A DNA stretch of 64,000 bases from Chelativorans alearensis (lineage in GTDB: Bacteria; Pseudomonadota; Alphaproteobacteria; Rhizobiales; Rhizobiaceae), in the NCBI RefSeq assembly GCF_010993735.1, contig NZ_WQNI01000006.1, positions 186,001-250,000 of the forward strand. Reading direction: 5' to 3'. The translations under genes were made by a program, and so were the position numbers. The notes beneath the pieces are model-generated. The model did not search any database. It saw only the letters and a list, made by a program, of their open reading frames with translations, and had not been told where the DNA came from. This document shows, in pieces, positions 1 through 8,362 of this stretch (its first letter is position 1; each line of letters opens with the position of its first letter).

Positions 1-3000
1 TGGACGAACTACCGCGACGATTTCGAGCGCGAGGCGGGCCGCATTCTCGGCCGCGAGGTGCGGGTGGAAGGCGCGGCGCGGGCGCGACTTCTGCCTTTTC
101 CCTCCGTCACCTTCACCAATGTCGTGGTTGCCGGGGGACAGCCGGGCGAGGCGGCCATGACAGTCGACGAATTCTCCATGGACGCGGAACTGGCGCCTTT
201 CCTCTCCGGTGAGCTTCTGATCTTCGATATGCGGCTGGTGCGGCCGAACGCCAGCCTTGAGATTGGCCCGTCTGGGAGCATCGACTGGGCTATGCGTCCG
301 TCCTCGCCCTTCGATCCGCATCAGGTGACGCTGGAGAAGGTAACAATCAGCGGTGGCACCGTCGCCATCCACCAGCAGGCCAGCGGGCGCACCATCCAGC
401 TCAGCGACATCGACGCCGAGCTTTCGGCACGCTCGCTGGCGGGCCCCTGGCGGGTGAACGGGGCGCTCGCCGTCGATGGCATGCCCGTGGCGCTTTCCGC
501 CTCCACTGGAACGGTGGGCGATGAGGGGGGCATGCGCGTGCGGATTTCCGCCGAACCGCGGGACTATCCGCTGTCTCTGGAAACGGACGGACAGGCGCAG
601 TTCGTGGAAGGCGAGGGGCGCTACGCCGGCACCTTTCGCCTGCGTACGGTGCGGCCCGAAACAGGAGATGCGGCCGATGCACCGGCGCAGGCCGACAATC
701 CGGGCAATCGGGTCACCGGTCTCTTCGCGCTCAACCATGAGCGGCTTACGGTGGAGGAGTTCCGTTTCGAGACGGGGCCGGAGATCGATCCCTATACGGC
801 CGAAGGCGAGGCGGTGGTGGAACTGGGAGCCGAGCCCTCCTTCTCCATCACCGCCGACGGCGCCCAGATCCGCTTCGGCGGACCGGCGGAGGAGGGTGGC
901 GCGATGTCGGGCCTTTCGGCCGACGAGCGCTTCGCCGCGCTCACCGGGTTTATCACCGACCTTCCCAAGCCAACCATTCCCGGTGTGATCGCCGTCAATC
1001 TGCCCGCCATCGTCGCCGGCGACACGACCATCCGCGATATCCGCGTTCGCGCCGAGCCGGAGGAAAGGGGGTGGAAGATCGATTCGCTGGCCGCCACGCT
1101 GCCCGGCCGTACGCGCTTCGAGGGGGAGGGTCTCCTTGCCACCGCCGACGACCTTGCCTTTACCGGCAACGTGGTGCTGGCGGTGGGGCAGCCATCGGGT
1201 TTTGCCGCCTGGCTCGCCAAGGACGTGGACGAGGCGATCCGGCGGCTGCCGGCGGCCGGCTTCAGCGCCGATGTGGCGCTGACGGCGGAGCGGCAGCGCT
1301 TCGACGATCTGGAGCTTATCCTGGGCGACGCCCGCTTTCGCGGCGCCGTTGACCGGCAAAGCCCTGCCGACGCGCGGCCCTCCCTAGCGTTGTCGCTTAC
1401 CGGCGACCGGCTGGATGTCGACGGAATGCGGGCTTTCGCCTCGCTCTTCGTCGACGAGGCCGGCCGCAACCGGCTTGCCGACCATGACGTCGATCTGGAG
1501 GTCGCAGCGGGGCCTGTCTCGGCCGAGGGGCTGACGGCGGAACGGCTGGATACCGCACTCCGCCTGAGGGCCGGCGAACTGGAGATCGACCGGCTGACAA
1601 TCGGCGGCCTGGCAGAGGCCAATATCAGCGCCACGGGCCAGATCAGCGGCATCGGTGAAGAGCCTACGGGCAGGCTGGACGCGGCGGTGGTGGCGGTCGA
1701 CCTGGCGCCGCTGGTGAGCCTTTTGGCCGAGCGCTTTCCCGGCAACCGGCTGTTGGCCGCGCTCAACCGGCGCGCCGCCTTCTATCCCGGCCTTCTGGAA
1801 GATGCGGAATTGGATATCGTCGCCAGCGCGACCGACAATGGCGGCGAATCCGCGGGACTTGCGGTGAGCGCAAAGGGGGAGGCGGGCGGCACCGTCTTCA
1901 GCCTCTCCGTCTCGGGCGAGGGCGCGTTGTCCGAGGCCGCCGAGGCACGGTTCACCACCAATTTCAACGGACGCAACGAGGAAGCGGCGTCGCTCTACGC
2001 GCTCTTCGGCCTGCCGGCCCTGCCGCTGGGCCTTGCGGGTGCGGCGGAAGCGGAGCTTTCGGCTACCGGCACCCTCGCAGGGGGGCTGGAAACCGCCTTC
2101 CAGTTTTCCGGCGAAGGACTTTCCGCGCGCTTTAAAGGCGATGTCACGCAGCAGGACGAGGACGTCTCCGTCCTCGGGAAGGCGCAGATCGAGGCCGACG
2201 ACCTTGAGCCGTGGCTTGCCGCCGCCGGCATCTCGCTGCCCGGCTTCGGCTACGGGCTGCCGGCGAAGATTGCGGCCGATATCGACTATGGCGAGGGCCT
2301 TGCCGTCATCAGCGGCGTTGCCGGCAGCGTCGCCGAAAGTGTCGTCAGCGGCGACCTCAACGGCACGCTCAGGGATGGCAAACCGCATCTTGCGGGCGCG
2401 CTGCGTCTGGGGGCGCTCGACCTCGGCTTGGCGGCGGAGATGGTGGTGGGCAGCGCGGCTTTCGGCGGCGACGGCGATGCCTGGCCCAAGACGCCTTTCC
2501 AGCAGGGCGTGAGCGCGCCGTTCTCCGCCGATGTGGAGCTTGCCGCCGAGACGCTGTGGCTCGGCAATGCGGCGACGGCGGAGGAGGCTTCGCTACGGTT
2601 GAGGCTCGATGCGGACGGGCTTTCCGTCTCGGATCTTTCTGTGAAGCTTCTAGGCGGCACGGTTGAAGGACTTGCCGAACTCTCCAACAACCAAGGCACC
2701 GGCCTCTTTAGCGCCCAGCTTGCCCTTAGCGATGCTGCGCTGCAGACGCTCTTGCCGGGGGCGGGGATTACTGGAAAGGCCGACCTCAGCGCCAGCCTGA
2801 CGGCCAACGGCAAATCGGTGAACGGGATGGCCGCCTCGCTTACCGGCTCCGGTTCGGCGGCGCTGAAGGGCCTGGCGATCAACAAGCTCGATCCGCAGGC
2901 TCTACCGAAAATCCTGGCGCGCGCCGATACGCTTGGCGCCGAGATCGATGCTTCACAGGTCGCGGATTTCGCGCCGGAGCTCGTGCGCGGGGGACCATTT

Positions 3001-3792
3001 CAGGCGGGCGCTGCCGAGCTTGCCTTCTCGGTCGCCAACGGCGTGGCGCGCACGCCGCCAGTGCAACTGTCAACCGAGGGGGCGCTGATGAGCGCGGAAG
3101 CTGCCGCCGACTTCCGCGACTGGACGGTCTCGGCCTCCGGCAGCCTCACCTACGAGGCGGGGCGCGAGGCAGTGGCCGGGTCCGACCCGATGGTGCGCTT
3201 TGCCGCCCAGGGGCCGCCGGGAGCGGCGGAGTTCCAGCTCGACATCGAGCCGTTGGCGCAGTTTCTCACCCAGCGGGCGCTGGAGCGTGAGCAGGCCCGG
3301 GTCGAGCACATGCAGGCGCTGCTGCTCGAAGGCCAGCGCCTGCGCCGGGAGATGCGCTATTTCGCGGCGTTGGAGGCCGAACGTGCAGCGGAGGAAGCCG
3401 AGCGGGTCCGCCTGGAGCGTGAGGCGGAGCGGCAGCGAAAGGCCGCGGAGGAGCGCGAGCGGCAACGGCAGGCAGAGGAAGCGCGCAGGCGTGAGGAAGA
3501 GGAGGCACACCGGCGTGCGGAAGAGGCTCGGCGGCTGGTGGAGGAGGAGGAAGACAGACGCCGGGAAGAGGCCGAGCGGCGGGCGGCGGAGGAGGAGCGT
3601 CGCCGACGCGAGGCGGCGGCGCCAACGCATGGCGGCTCAGGCTCCGCAATCGAGCGCACACCGCTTCCCCCGCCAGTGCAACAGCCGGAGGAGAATCACT
3701 CGAACGCCGGCAGTGAGCCACGCGCGGAGCCGGTGTTCCGCACGGAGGATTTGACGGTGGAAAGGCTGTTGGAGCTGCTCGGGCCGCGGTAG
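1..3792 (+). CDS. AsmA family envelope protein, 5' end cut by the window
   Basis: The frame is open from base 1, and the first residues (WTNYRDDFEREAGRILGRE) match the conserved start region of AsmA proteins just after the N-terminal membrane anchor. The true start therefore lies upstream and the GTG at 58 is only internal. About 1,263 residues are visible. Long beta-rich repeats rich in G, A, L and D are followed by the AsmA C-terminal block near residues 900-1080. AsmA-like proteins are inner-membrane-anchored periplasmic proteins linked to outer membrane biogenesis and phospholipid transport. Oddity: from about residue 1088 to 1213 there is a very charged E/R/A-rich stretch, probably a long helix or coiled coil, then a proline-rich tail ending VERLLELLGPR. 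Family assignment is fairly sure; exact role is inferred. Confidence 0.85.
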   Translation, partial: WTNYRDDFEREAGRILGREVRVEGAARARLLPFPSVTFTNVVVAGGQPGEAAMTVDEFSMDAELAPFLSGELLIFDMRLVRPNASLEIGPSGSIDWAMRPSSPFDPHQVTLEKVTISGGTVAIHQQASGRTIQLSDIDAELSARSLAGPWRVNGALAVDGMPVALSASTGTVGDEGGMRVRISAEPRDYPLSLETDGQAQFVEGEGRYAGTFRLRTVRPETGDAADAPAQADNPGNRVTGLFALNHERLTVEEFRFETGPEIDPYTAEGEAVVELGAEPSFSITADGAQIRFGGPAEEGGAMSGLSADERFAALTGFITDLPKPTIPGVIAVNLPAIVAGDTTIRDIRVRAEPEERGWKIDSLAATLPGRTRFEGEGLLATADDLAFTGNVVLAVGQPSGFAAWLAKDVDEAIRRLPAAGFSADVALTAERQRFDDLELILGDARFRGAVDRQSPADARPSLALSLTGDRLDVDGMRAFASLFVDEAGRNRLADHDVDLEVAAGPVSAEGLTAERLDTALRLRAGELEIDRLTIGGLAEANISATGQISGIGEEPTGRLDAAVVAVDLAPLVSLLAERFPGNRLLAALNRRAAFYPGLLEDAELDIVASATDNGGESAGLAVSAKGEAGGTVFSLSVSGEGALSEAAEARFTTNFNGRNEEAASLYALFGLPALPLGLAGAAEAELSATGTLAGGLETAFQFSGEGLSARFKGDVTQQDEDVSVLGKAQIEADDLEPWLAAAGISLPGFGYGLPAKIAADIDYGEGLAVISGVAGSVAESVVSGDLNGTLRDGKPHLAGALRLGALDLGLAAEMVVGSAAFGGDGDAWPKTPFQQGVSAPFSADVELAAETLWLGNAATAEEASLRLRLDADGLSVSDLSVKLLGGTVEGLAELSNNQGTGLFSAQLALSDAALQTLLPGAGITGKADLSASLTANGKSVNGMAASLTGSGSAALKGLAINKLDPQALPKILARADTLGAEIDASQVADFAPELVRGGPFQAGAAELAFSVANGVARTPPVQLSTEGALMSAEAAADFRDWTVSASGSLTYEAGREAVAGSDPMVRFAAQGPPGAAEFQLDIEPLAQFLTQRALEREQARVEHMQALLLEGQRLRREMRYFAALEAERAAEEAERVRLEREAERQRKAAEERERQRQAEEARRREEEEAHRRAEEARRLVEEEEDRRREEAERRAAEEERRRREAAAPTHGGSGSAIERTPLPPPVQQPEENHSNAGSEPRAEPVFRTEDLTVERLLELLGPR

Positions 3793-3807
3793 CGGACACA
3801 CCTCCGG

Positions 3808-4035
3808 CTATACTCCACCCGCCTCCCGCTTCACTTCGTCAAGCACGTAGAGCCTCAGCGCCGAGGAGAGGTTGGTATCGCCTGTCCGGGCAGCGTCGAT
3901 CCCGGCGATCAGGGCGGCGACGGAGAGGCCGCGCTTGCGGGCGAGACGTTCGAGTTCCCTGTAGAAGGCGTCTTCGAGCGAAAAGCTTGTCCGGTGGCCG
4001 CGGATGGTCACCGAGCGCTTTTGTGGGGGTGCCAC
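3808..4035 (-). CDS. Ribbon-helix-helix domain protein (RHH_4 type)
   Basis: A 75-residue protein with the pattern of the alphaproteobacterial RHH_4 family: SVTIRGHRTSFSLEDAFYREL forms the beta strand and first helix, and ARKRGLSVAALIAGID the second. Such proteins are probably small DNA-binding regulators; targets are unknown. It starts with GTG three bases after the stop codon of the sspB-like gene, so the two are almost certainly cotranscribed. In rhizobia this gene commonly accompanies sspB. It ends 15 bases from the convergent AsmA gene. Confidence 0.8.
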   Translation of the reverse strand: MAPPQKRSVTIRGHRTSFSLEDAFYRELERLARKRGLSVAALIAGIDAARTGDTNLSSALRLYVLDEVKREAGGV

Positions 4036-4038
4036 CGG

Positions 4039-4587
4039 CTATTTCTTGCGGAAAGCGTCGAGCGATACGACGTCGGCGCCCTTGGCTTCATCCTTCTCCG
4101 CCTTTTCAGGCTTCTCCTTGCTCTTGGAGGCAGTGCTCTTGGCGGGAGACTTACTTTTGACGACGGAGCGCGGCTGGGCCTTGCCGTCCGAGGCTGCTTC
4201 CTCGGGTTCGGCCTCAGGCTCGGCGTCCGGTTTCATGTCGTCGAACTCCATCTCGAAATTCGCCGAGGGGTCGTAGAATCCGCGCACGGCGGAGAACGGG
4301 ACTTCCAGCTTCTCCGGCGTGTCGGCGAAGGACAGCACCACCTCGAAGCCTTTCTCGCTCACCTTCAGGTCCCAGTACTGGTACTGGATGACAATGGTCA
4401 TCTGCTCGGGGTAGCGCTCCTTCAGGCGGCTGGAGATGCGTACGCCCGGTGCGCCTGTCATGAAGGTGATGAAGAAATGGTGGTTGCCGGGAAGGCCGGC
4501 GCGCGCGGTCTCCTGCAGCACCTTGCGCATGACGCCGCGCGCGGCCTCCTGGACAAGAATGTCGTAGCGGATGCGGTCGTCAGGCAT
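4039..4587 (-). CDS. sspB: SspB-like ClpXP adaptor protein
   Basis: A 182-residue protein of the SspB superfamily in its alphaproteobacterial form. SspB delivers ssrA-tagged and other substrates to the ClpXP protease, which is notable because the tmRNA gene lies 3 kb away. The N-terminal domain carries RYDILVQEAARGVMRKVL and the substrate-binding core (HHFFITF, RYPEQMTIVIQYQYWDL, VPFSAVRGFYDPSANF). A charged linker of about 60 residues rich in K, E and A leads to the C-terminal ClpX-binding tail VVSLDAFRKK. The ATG at 4587 is chosen over the upstream in-frame TTG at 4608 because family homology begins at MPDDRIRYD and an AGGA lies upstream, though at long spacing. Confidence 0.85.
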   Translation of the reverse strand: MPDDRIRYDILVQEAARGVMRKVLQETARAGLPGNHHFFITFMTGAPGVRISSRLKERYPEQMTIVIQYQYWDLKVSEKGFEVVLSFADTPEKLEVPFSAVRGFYDPSANFEMEFDDMKPDAEPEAEPEEAASDGKAQPRSVVKSKSPAKSTASKSKEKPEKAEKDEAKGADVVSLDAFRKK

Positions 4588-4700
4588 GGGCTTGGCAGAT
4601 GTCCTCAAATCATGCGGCAGTCTTACCGCTTAGCTCTAATCAAGCTTCGCGCGGTCGTAAACCGGATAAAGGGCATCGTTTCAAGAAGGAAAGGAGAGGC

Positions 4701-5387
4701 TCAGGCCTCATGCACCTCTTCGAGCGCATTGGCGGCGACTTCGCACTTGCGGCCATAAGCGCGCAGAAAGGTGCGTACCGCGCGGGCCGCGCTCGCCGCC
4801 TGTTCCTCTTCGCTCAGCGTCTCGCCGAAGAGCCAGGGTATGTGGAGGTCGACGTTGACCAGCGCGAGGAACTGCCGTGCGGCGAGGTCGGGATCGTCGA
4901 TGTCGAGGTGCCCGGCAAAGGCCAGCCGGGCGAATCGGGCGGCAAGTGCCGACCAGACCCTGCCGGGGCCTTCCCTGCGCCAGGTCTCGAAGAGTTCGGG
5001 ATGGCGCTCGCCCTCGGCATGGATCAGCTTCGCCAGGAACCTGCCGTCGCGACCCCATATGCAGCTCTTGTTAAGCCGCATGGCGAAGACGGTAAGATCG
5101 GCTTCCAGATCTTCGGGATTGTCCGGAAAAGTGCTGAGCACGGAGAAGGCGCGCGCATTGCAGCGCTCCGTGATGTCGGCCACGACGGCGGCGAACAGCT
5201 TCTCCTTGTCGCCATGATGATTGTAGACCGTCTGGCGCGAGACGCCGGCTTCGGCGGCCACCAGATCTATGTTGGCTCCCGCGAATCCCTCGCGGCAAAA
5301 CACGGCCGCCGCTGCATCGATGATCGACTGCCGTTTGGCCGGATGCCCGCGTGGCGGGAGTATGTCAGGAGACGTACGGAACTTCAT
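4701..5387 (-). CDS. TetR/AcrR family transcriptional regulator
   Basis: A 228-residue repressor-type protein. The N-terminal helix-turn-helix spans about residues 16-62 (SIIDAAAAVFCREGFAGANIDLVAAEAGVSRQTVYNHHGDKEKLF), followed by a helical ligand domain resembling the AefR-like C-terminal family. It is divergently transcribed from the efflux gene at 5551 with 163 bases between them. A perfect inverted repeat lies inside both predicted promoters, so local autoregulation and control of the pump are likely. There is no Shine-Dalgarno sequence before the ATG, and the predicted -10 ends only about 7 bases upstream, so the mRNA may be leaderless. The inducing ligand is unknown. Confidence 0.88.
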   Translation of the reverse strand: MKFRTSPDILPPRGHPAKRQSIIDAAAAVFCREGFAGANIDLVAAEAGVSRQTVYNHHGDKEKLFAAVVADITERCNARAFSVLSTFPDNPEDLEADLTVFAMRLNKSCIWGRDGRFLAKLIHAEGERHPELFETWRREGPGRVWSALAARFARLAFAGHLDIDDPDLAARQFLALVNVDLHIPWLFGETLSEEEQAASAARAVRTFLRAYGRKCEVAANALEEVHEA

Positions 5388-5394
5388 GCGAACT

Positions 5395-5422
5395 ATATAA
5401 GGCTGATTGACGAATTAGACAA
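5395..5422 (-). promoter_or_regulatory. Predicted promoter of the tetR-type gene
   Basis: Read on the minus strand, TTGTCT (5417-5422) and TTATAT (5395-5400) are separated by 16 bases. The expected start of transcription falls at or next to the ATG at 5387, which would give a leaderless message. The -35 box lies inside the operator palindrome. This is a prediction from sequence only. Confidence 0.45.
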
Positions 5423-5435
5423 GACTGTCTAAAAA
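5407..5435 (+). promoter_or_regulatory. Predicted promoter of the MFS efflux gene
   Basis: TTGACG (5407-5412) and TAAAAA (5430-5435) are separated by 17 bases and point toward the efflux gene, giving a leader of about 110 bases. The spacer almost exactly contains the inverted repeat, so a bound repressor would block polymerase. Prediction only. Confidence 0.45.
5415..5432. promoter_or_regulatory. Candidate TetR operator (perfect inverted repeat)
   Basis: TTAGACA-AGAC-TGTCTAA is a perfect 7-base inverted repeat with a 4-base centre. It sits between a TetR-type regulator and its divergent pump gene and overlaps the predicted promoter elements of both. Size, symmetry and position are typical for TetR-family operators. 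Confidence 0.65.
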
Positions 5436-5550
5436 GTTAGGCATCTTATGGAGAGGCCGGCTCGGGAGGAAGTCGGATTCTCCGCATGCGCAGCGTCCTT
5501 AAGGTGAACGCCCCGATGGCGGACGCCTTATTTTTTGGAAAGATGAAGCC

Positions 5551-6756
5551 ATGACCGTTGCATTCCTCCGTATTGCCATCGTGCTTGGACTTTTGACCGC
5601 CGTCGGTCCGTTCGCCATCGACATGTATCTTCCCGCCTTGCCGTCCATCGGCGCCGATCTCAATGCCGGCACGGCGGCTGTGCAGATGAGCCTTCTGGTG
5701 TTCTTTCTCGCCATGGGCTTCGCGCAGATCGTCGTCGGCCCGATTTCCGACATGATCGGCCGCAAGGCGCCGCTTTATCTCGGCCTGGTGCTGTTCGTCA
5801 TCGGAAGCGTCGGCTCGGCGCTTGCAGCCGATATCGAATGGCTGATCGGCTTCCGCTTCGTTCAGGGTCTGGGTGCTTCCGCCGGCATGGTGGTGCCGCG
5901 CGCGGTGGTGCGCGATCTGCACACCGGCGTGGAAGCGGCGAGGCTGATGTCGCTTTTGATGCTGGTGTTCTCGATCTCGCCGATCCTGGCGCCGCTCACT
6001 GGCAGCGTGATCATCGAGGCGTTCGGCTGGCGCGCCGTCTTCTGGGCGGTGACGATTGCCGCCGTGCTCGCGACCGTGCTGCTTTCGACGGCGCTGAAGG
6101 AGACCAGGCCGCGGGAACTACGCGTCGGCAGTTCGTTCGGCAGCGCGCTTGCCGGCTACCGCTTTCTGATGGGGAATGCCAAGTTCCTGGGGCTTTCCTT
6201 GATCGGCGGCTTCGGTATCGCCAGCTTCTTCGTCTATCTGGCCTCGTCCTCCTTTGTGCTGATCGACCATTACGGCCTGTCGCCGTCGCTCTACAGCGTG
6301 TTCTTTTCCATCAATGCGGTGGCCTTCTTCACCATGTCGCAGTTGACGGGCACGCTGACGGAGCGATTTGGCCTCAGGCGCGTGGTGCGCGTTGCTGTCG
6401 CCGGTTTCGCCACCGCCATGGTCACCCTTCTGGCGGTCATGGCGTCGGGCTTCCAGCCGCTGTGGGTCATGGCGGCGCTGCTGTTCGTCGGCTACGGCTT
6501 CCTCGGTCTCGTCATCCCCTCCACGTCGGTGCTGGCGATGGACGACCATGGCGAGATCGCCGGCACGGCCTCGGCGCTGATGGGCACCCTGCACTTCGCC
6601 ACGGGGGCGGTCGCCATGGCGATCGCCGGGCAGTTCTTCGACGGGACGCCGCTGCCGATGGTCACCGGCATCGCCGCCTGTGCGGTGATCGCCCTGGCGA
6701 TGACGCAAATTACGCTCGGGCGCGCCCGCGAAGCGGCCCCGGCAGCCGCCGAATAG
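5551..6756 (+). CDS. Bcr/CflA-type MFS drug efflux transporter
   Basis: A 401-residue inner membrane protein with about 12 hydrophobic segments. It begins with the Bcr/CflA hallmark GPFAIDMYLPALPSI, in which the TM1 acidic residue is seen, and carries MFS motif A between TM2 and TM3 as GPISDMIGRKAPLYLG. Length fits the drug:H+ antiporter 1 family (bicyclomycin, chloramphenicol and related exporters). The real substrate cannot be told from sequence. GGAAAG before the ATG is a plausible ribosome site. It is divergent from the TetR gene and probably repressed by it, and is followed directly by a strong hairpin terminator. Confidence 0.88.
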   Translation: MTVAFLRIAIVLGLLTAVGPFAIDMYLPALPSIGADLNAGTAAVQMSLLVFFLAMGFAQIVVGPISDMIGRKAPLYLGLVLFVIGSVGSALAADIEWLIGFRFVQGLGASAGMVVPRAVVRDLHTGVEAARLMSLLMLVFSISPILAPLTGSVIIEAFGWRAVFWAVTIAAVLATVLLSTALKETRPRELRVGSSFGSALAGYRFLMGNAKFLGLSLIGGFGIASFFVYLASSSFVLIDHYGLSPSLYSVFFSINAVAFFTMSQLTGTLTERFGLRRVVRVAVAGFATAMVTLLAVMASGFQPLWVMAALLFVGYGFLGLVIPSTSVLAMDDHGEIAGTASALMGTLHFATGAVAMAIAGQFFDGTPLPMVTGIAACAVIALAMTQITLGRAREAAPAAAE

Positions 6757-6758
6757 CG

Positions 6759-6790
6759 AAGAAAGGGCGCGGACGGCCGCGCCCTTTCTT
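6759..6790. terminator. Bidirectional hairpin terminator
   Basis: A perfect 14-base stem (AAGAAAGGGCGCGG paired with CCGCGCCCTTTCTT, loop ACGG) lies between the convergent efflux and AAA ATPase genes. The A/T-rich stem ends give a short U-run in both directions, so it can stop both transcripts. Its right end touches the stop codon of the ATPase gene. Confidence 0.85.
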
Positions 6791-7356
6791 CACGGCGGGC
6801 ATGCTGCCTCGATGGCGGCGAGCACGAAATCCCGGCGCTCCTCGACCGGCGCCGGCGGAACGTGCACCGGCGTGTAGTCCGCTTCCTCGTAGGCCGCGCG
6901 CATAGATTCGTAGGTCCGCTCGGCCTCCCCGAACGTCTGCTTCCGCTCATCGTCCTGAACGTAGATCTCCGGCCAGGGCGGGAGGATGAAGACGGTCTTG
7001 TTATAGCGGAACATGTCCGCTGCCTTGCGCATATGGAGCGGCAGGGGCAGGCCGATCAGCCGGAAATAGCCGATCAGATCGGGAATGCCGCGATCGAAGA
7101 GGTGGATGTCGCCGGCCGCACGGGCCGCCTCGTAGGAGCGCAGTTCCCAGGAGAGCATCAGTTCCGCATAGAGCGCCTGATTGCGGTCATGTCCGGCCGG
7201 GCCGTCGATGGCGCGCTGGGCACGGATAATGGCGCGACCGGCCTCCGGCGCAACCGCAAGGCCGGTGCGCTGCAAGGCTTCAAGAAGCGTCGTCTTGCCG
7301 GCGCCGGGGCCTCCGGTGACGACGAAGAGGTTATGCGTACGGCATGGCAGCATCAC
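6790..7356 (-). CDS. AAA family ATPase / predicted P-loop kinase
   Basis: A 188-residue protein with Walker A GGPGAGKTT near residue 15. The acidic stretch IHLFDRGIPDLIGYF (about residue 84-98) may serve as Walker B or lid region, and a later R-rich segment may contact nucleotide. It matches the AAA_28 group of small P-loop proteins, often annotated ATP-binding or predicted kinases; no substrate is known. It lies on the same strand just downstream of the tmRNA gene and ends in the shared terminator. Function beyond nucleotide binding is not inferable. Confidence 0.75.
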   Translation of the reverse strand: MMLPCRTHNLFVVTGGPGAGKTTLLEALQRTGLAVAPEAGRAIIRAQRAIDGPAGHDRNQALYAELMLSWELRSYEAARAAGDIHLFDRGIPDLIGYFRLIGLPLPLHMRKAADMFRYNKTVFILPPWPEIYVQDDERKQTFGEAERTYESMRAAYEEADYTPVHVPPAPVEERRDFVLAAIEAACPP

Positions 7357-7463
7357 GGTTCTCTATTGAAAATGGCGTGCGCCGGCGGGCCATGCGGCGA
7401 GCATCGGCCACGCAGGGGCGCTCGGTCGATTGCGGAATGGGAAGATTTTGAAGGGAGGGAAGT

Positions 7464-7790
7464 GGAGGCTTCTGTTGCCAGGTGCCTCCGAACCCCGCTC
7501 AGACCTGCGACGGCCTGAGGCTTGAATTGAAGCTATCGCACCGCTTACGCGGCGAGACGTGCTTCCGCATAGTTGTCGTTGGCAACTATAAGTTTAGCCC
7601 GATAACGGTGGTACCATGCCGAGCGAAAGTCCGATCTTTACACCCTCGTCGATCCTGTTTCGCCCCCATCAGAAGCCGCCCTTCACATCACTTGGGCCGG
7701 CGGTTTCTGGTGGAGGCGCCGGGTACCGCCCCCGGGTCCGAATGGCTTATTTCATCGGCCGTTTATCGCCATAGCCAGCACGAGGCTGAC
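7464..7790 (-). ncRNA. ssrA: tmRNA, circularly permuted two-piece form
   Basis: Read on the minus strand, the acceptor piece comes first and ends with CCA at 7708-7710. It contains a T-arm-like stem (CCGGG/CCCGG). An excised spacer of about 40 bases follows (7668-7707), then the coding piece begins GGGGGCG at 7667, which pairs with CGCCTCC of the acceptor end. GATCGG in the coding piece can pair with CCGAT in the acceptor piece. The tag reading frame is at 7583-7545: GCC AAC GAC AAC TAT GCG GAA GCA CGT CTC GCC GCG TAA, encoding ANDNYAEARLAA, the typical alphaproteobacterial tag. tmRNA rescues stalled ribosomes and tags the product for ClpXP, here possibly via the nearby SspB. Outer ends are approximate: the 3' side is placed at a GGAGGC/GCCTCC stem, the 5' side at the predicted start site. 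Confidence 0.93.
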
Positions 7791-7796
7791 GCGCCC

Positions 7797-7825
7797 AATA
7801 TAGGCGTGCGAATGCGGCATTGGAA
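7797..7825 (-). promoter_or_regulatory. Predicted promoter of the tmRNA gene
   Basis: On the minus strand, TTCCAA (7825-7820) and TATATT (7802-7797) are 17 bases apart, placing the transcription start near 7790, just before the structured acceptor piece. The match is moderate at -35 and good at -10. Confidence 0.45.
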
Positions 7826-7950
7826 GGGCGGGGAGGCGAAAACCCGGTTGTTTTTCGTTGACTTGGCCAGTGTATTCCAGAAGGTTCCCTGCGGGGGCCG
7901 CCATGGTGCGAGGGGGAGGGGCATCGTCAAGCTTCAGGAGGGTGCATACC

Positions 7951-8262
7951 ATGGCTGATTATCTCGCCGACGTTCAGAAATATGACGCGACCGCCAATGC
8001 CGAAACGGTCGACAAGATCGTCAAGCATCTTGGCATCGCGCTGCGCAGTCGGGACTCCTCGCTGGTGTCCTGCAGCGATCCGGATGAACTCGCCCGCGTG
8101 CGCGAGAAATGGTGCAAGAAGAAATTCGGCGAGACCGACAGCGCCCGGTGCGATTCCATCATCGAGATGGTTTGCGAGACCATGGCTGGGGACAATTCCA
8201 AGAGCCGTGTCACCTTTTACTATCTCGTTGCCAAGCATTTGGGAAAGCTTACCGCACTTTAG
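7951..8262 (+). CDS. DUF2853 family protein
   Basis: A 103-residue soluble helical protein. It shows the DUF2853 pattern: MADYLADVQKYD, IVKHLGIALRSRDSSLVSCSDPDELARVREKW and the C-terminal KSRVTFYYLVAKHLGKL. The function of the family is unknown; it is common in alphaproteobacteria as a small stand-alone gene. The ATG at 7951 is chosen because AGGAGGG lies seven bases upstream and homology starts here. It is divergent from the tmRNA gene. Confidence 0.85.
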   Translation: MADYLADVQKYDATANAETVDKIVKHLGIALRSRDSSLVSCSDPDELARVREKWCKKKFGETDSARCDSIIEMVCETMAGDNSKSRVTFYYLVAKHLGKLTAL

Positions 8263-8362
8263 ACGGCTTTATCGCGGGGCCGGCATCGTGCAGGCGTTTC
8301 GCGGCGGGCCGGTTCGTCCTAACATGGGCTCGTGAAACAACCCGATTCGGCTCCGCTTCCCA

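Noticed and set aside
58-60. GTG at 58 as the start of the AsmA gene
   Set aside because: The frame is open to base 1 and the preceding residues match the conserved AsmA start region, so the gene begins upstream of the window.
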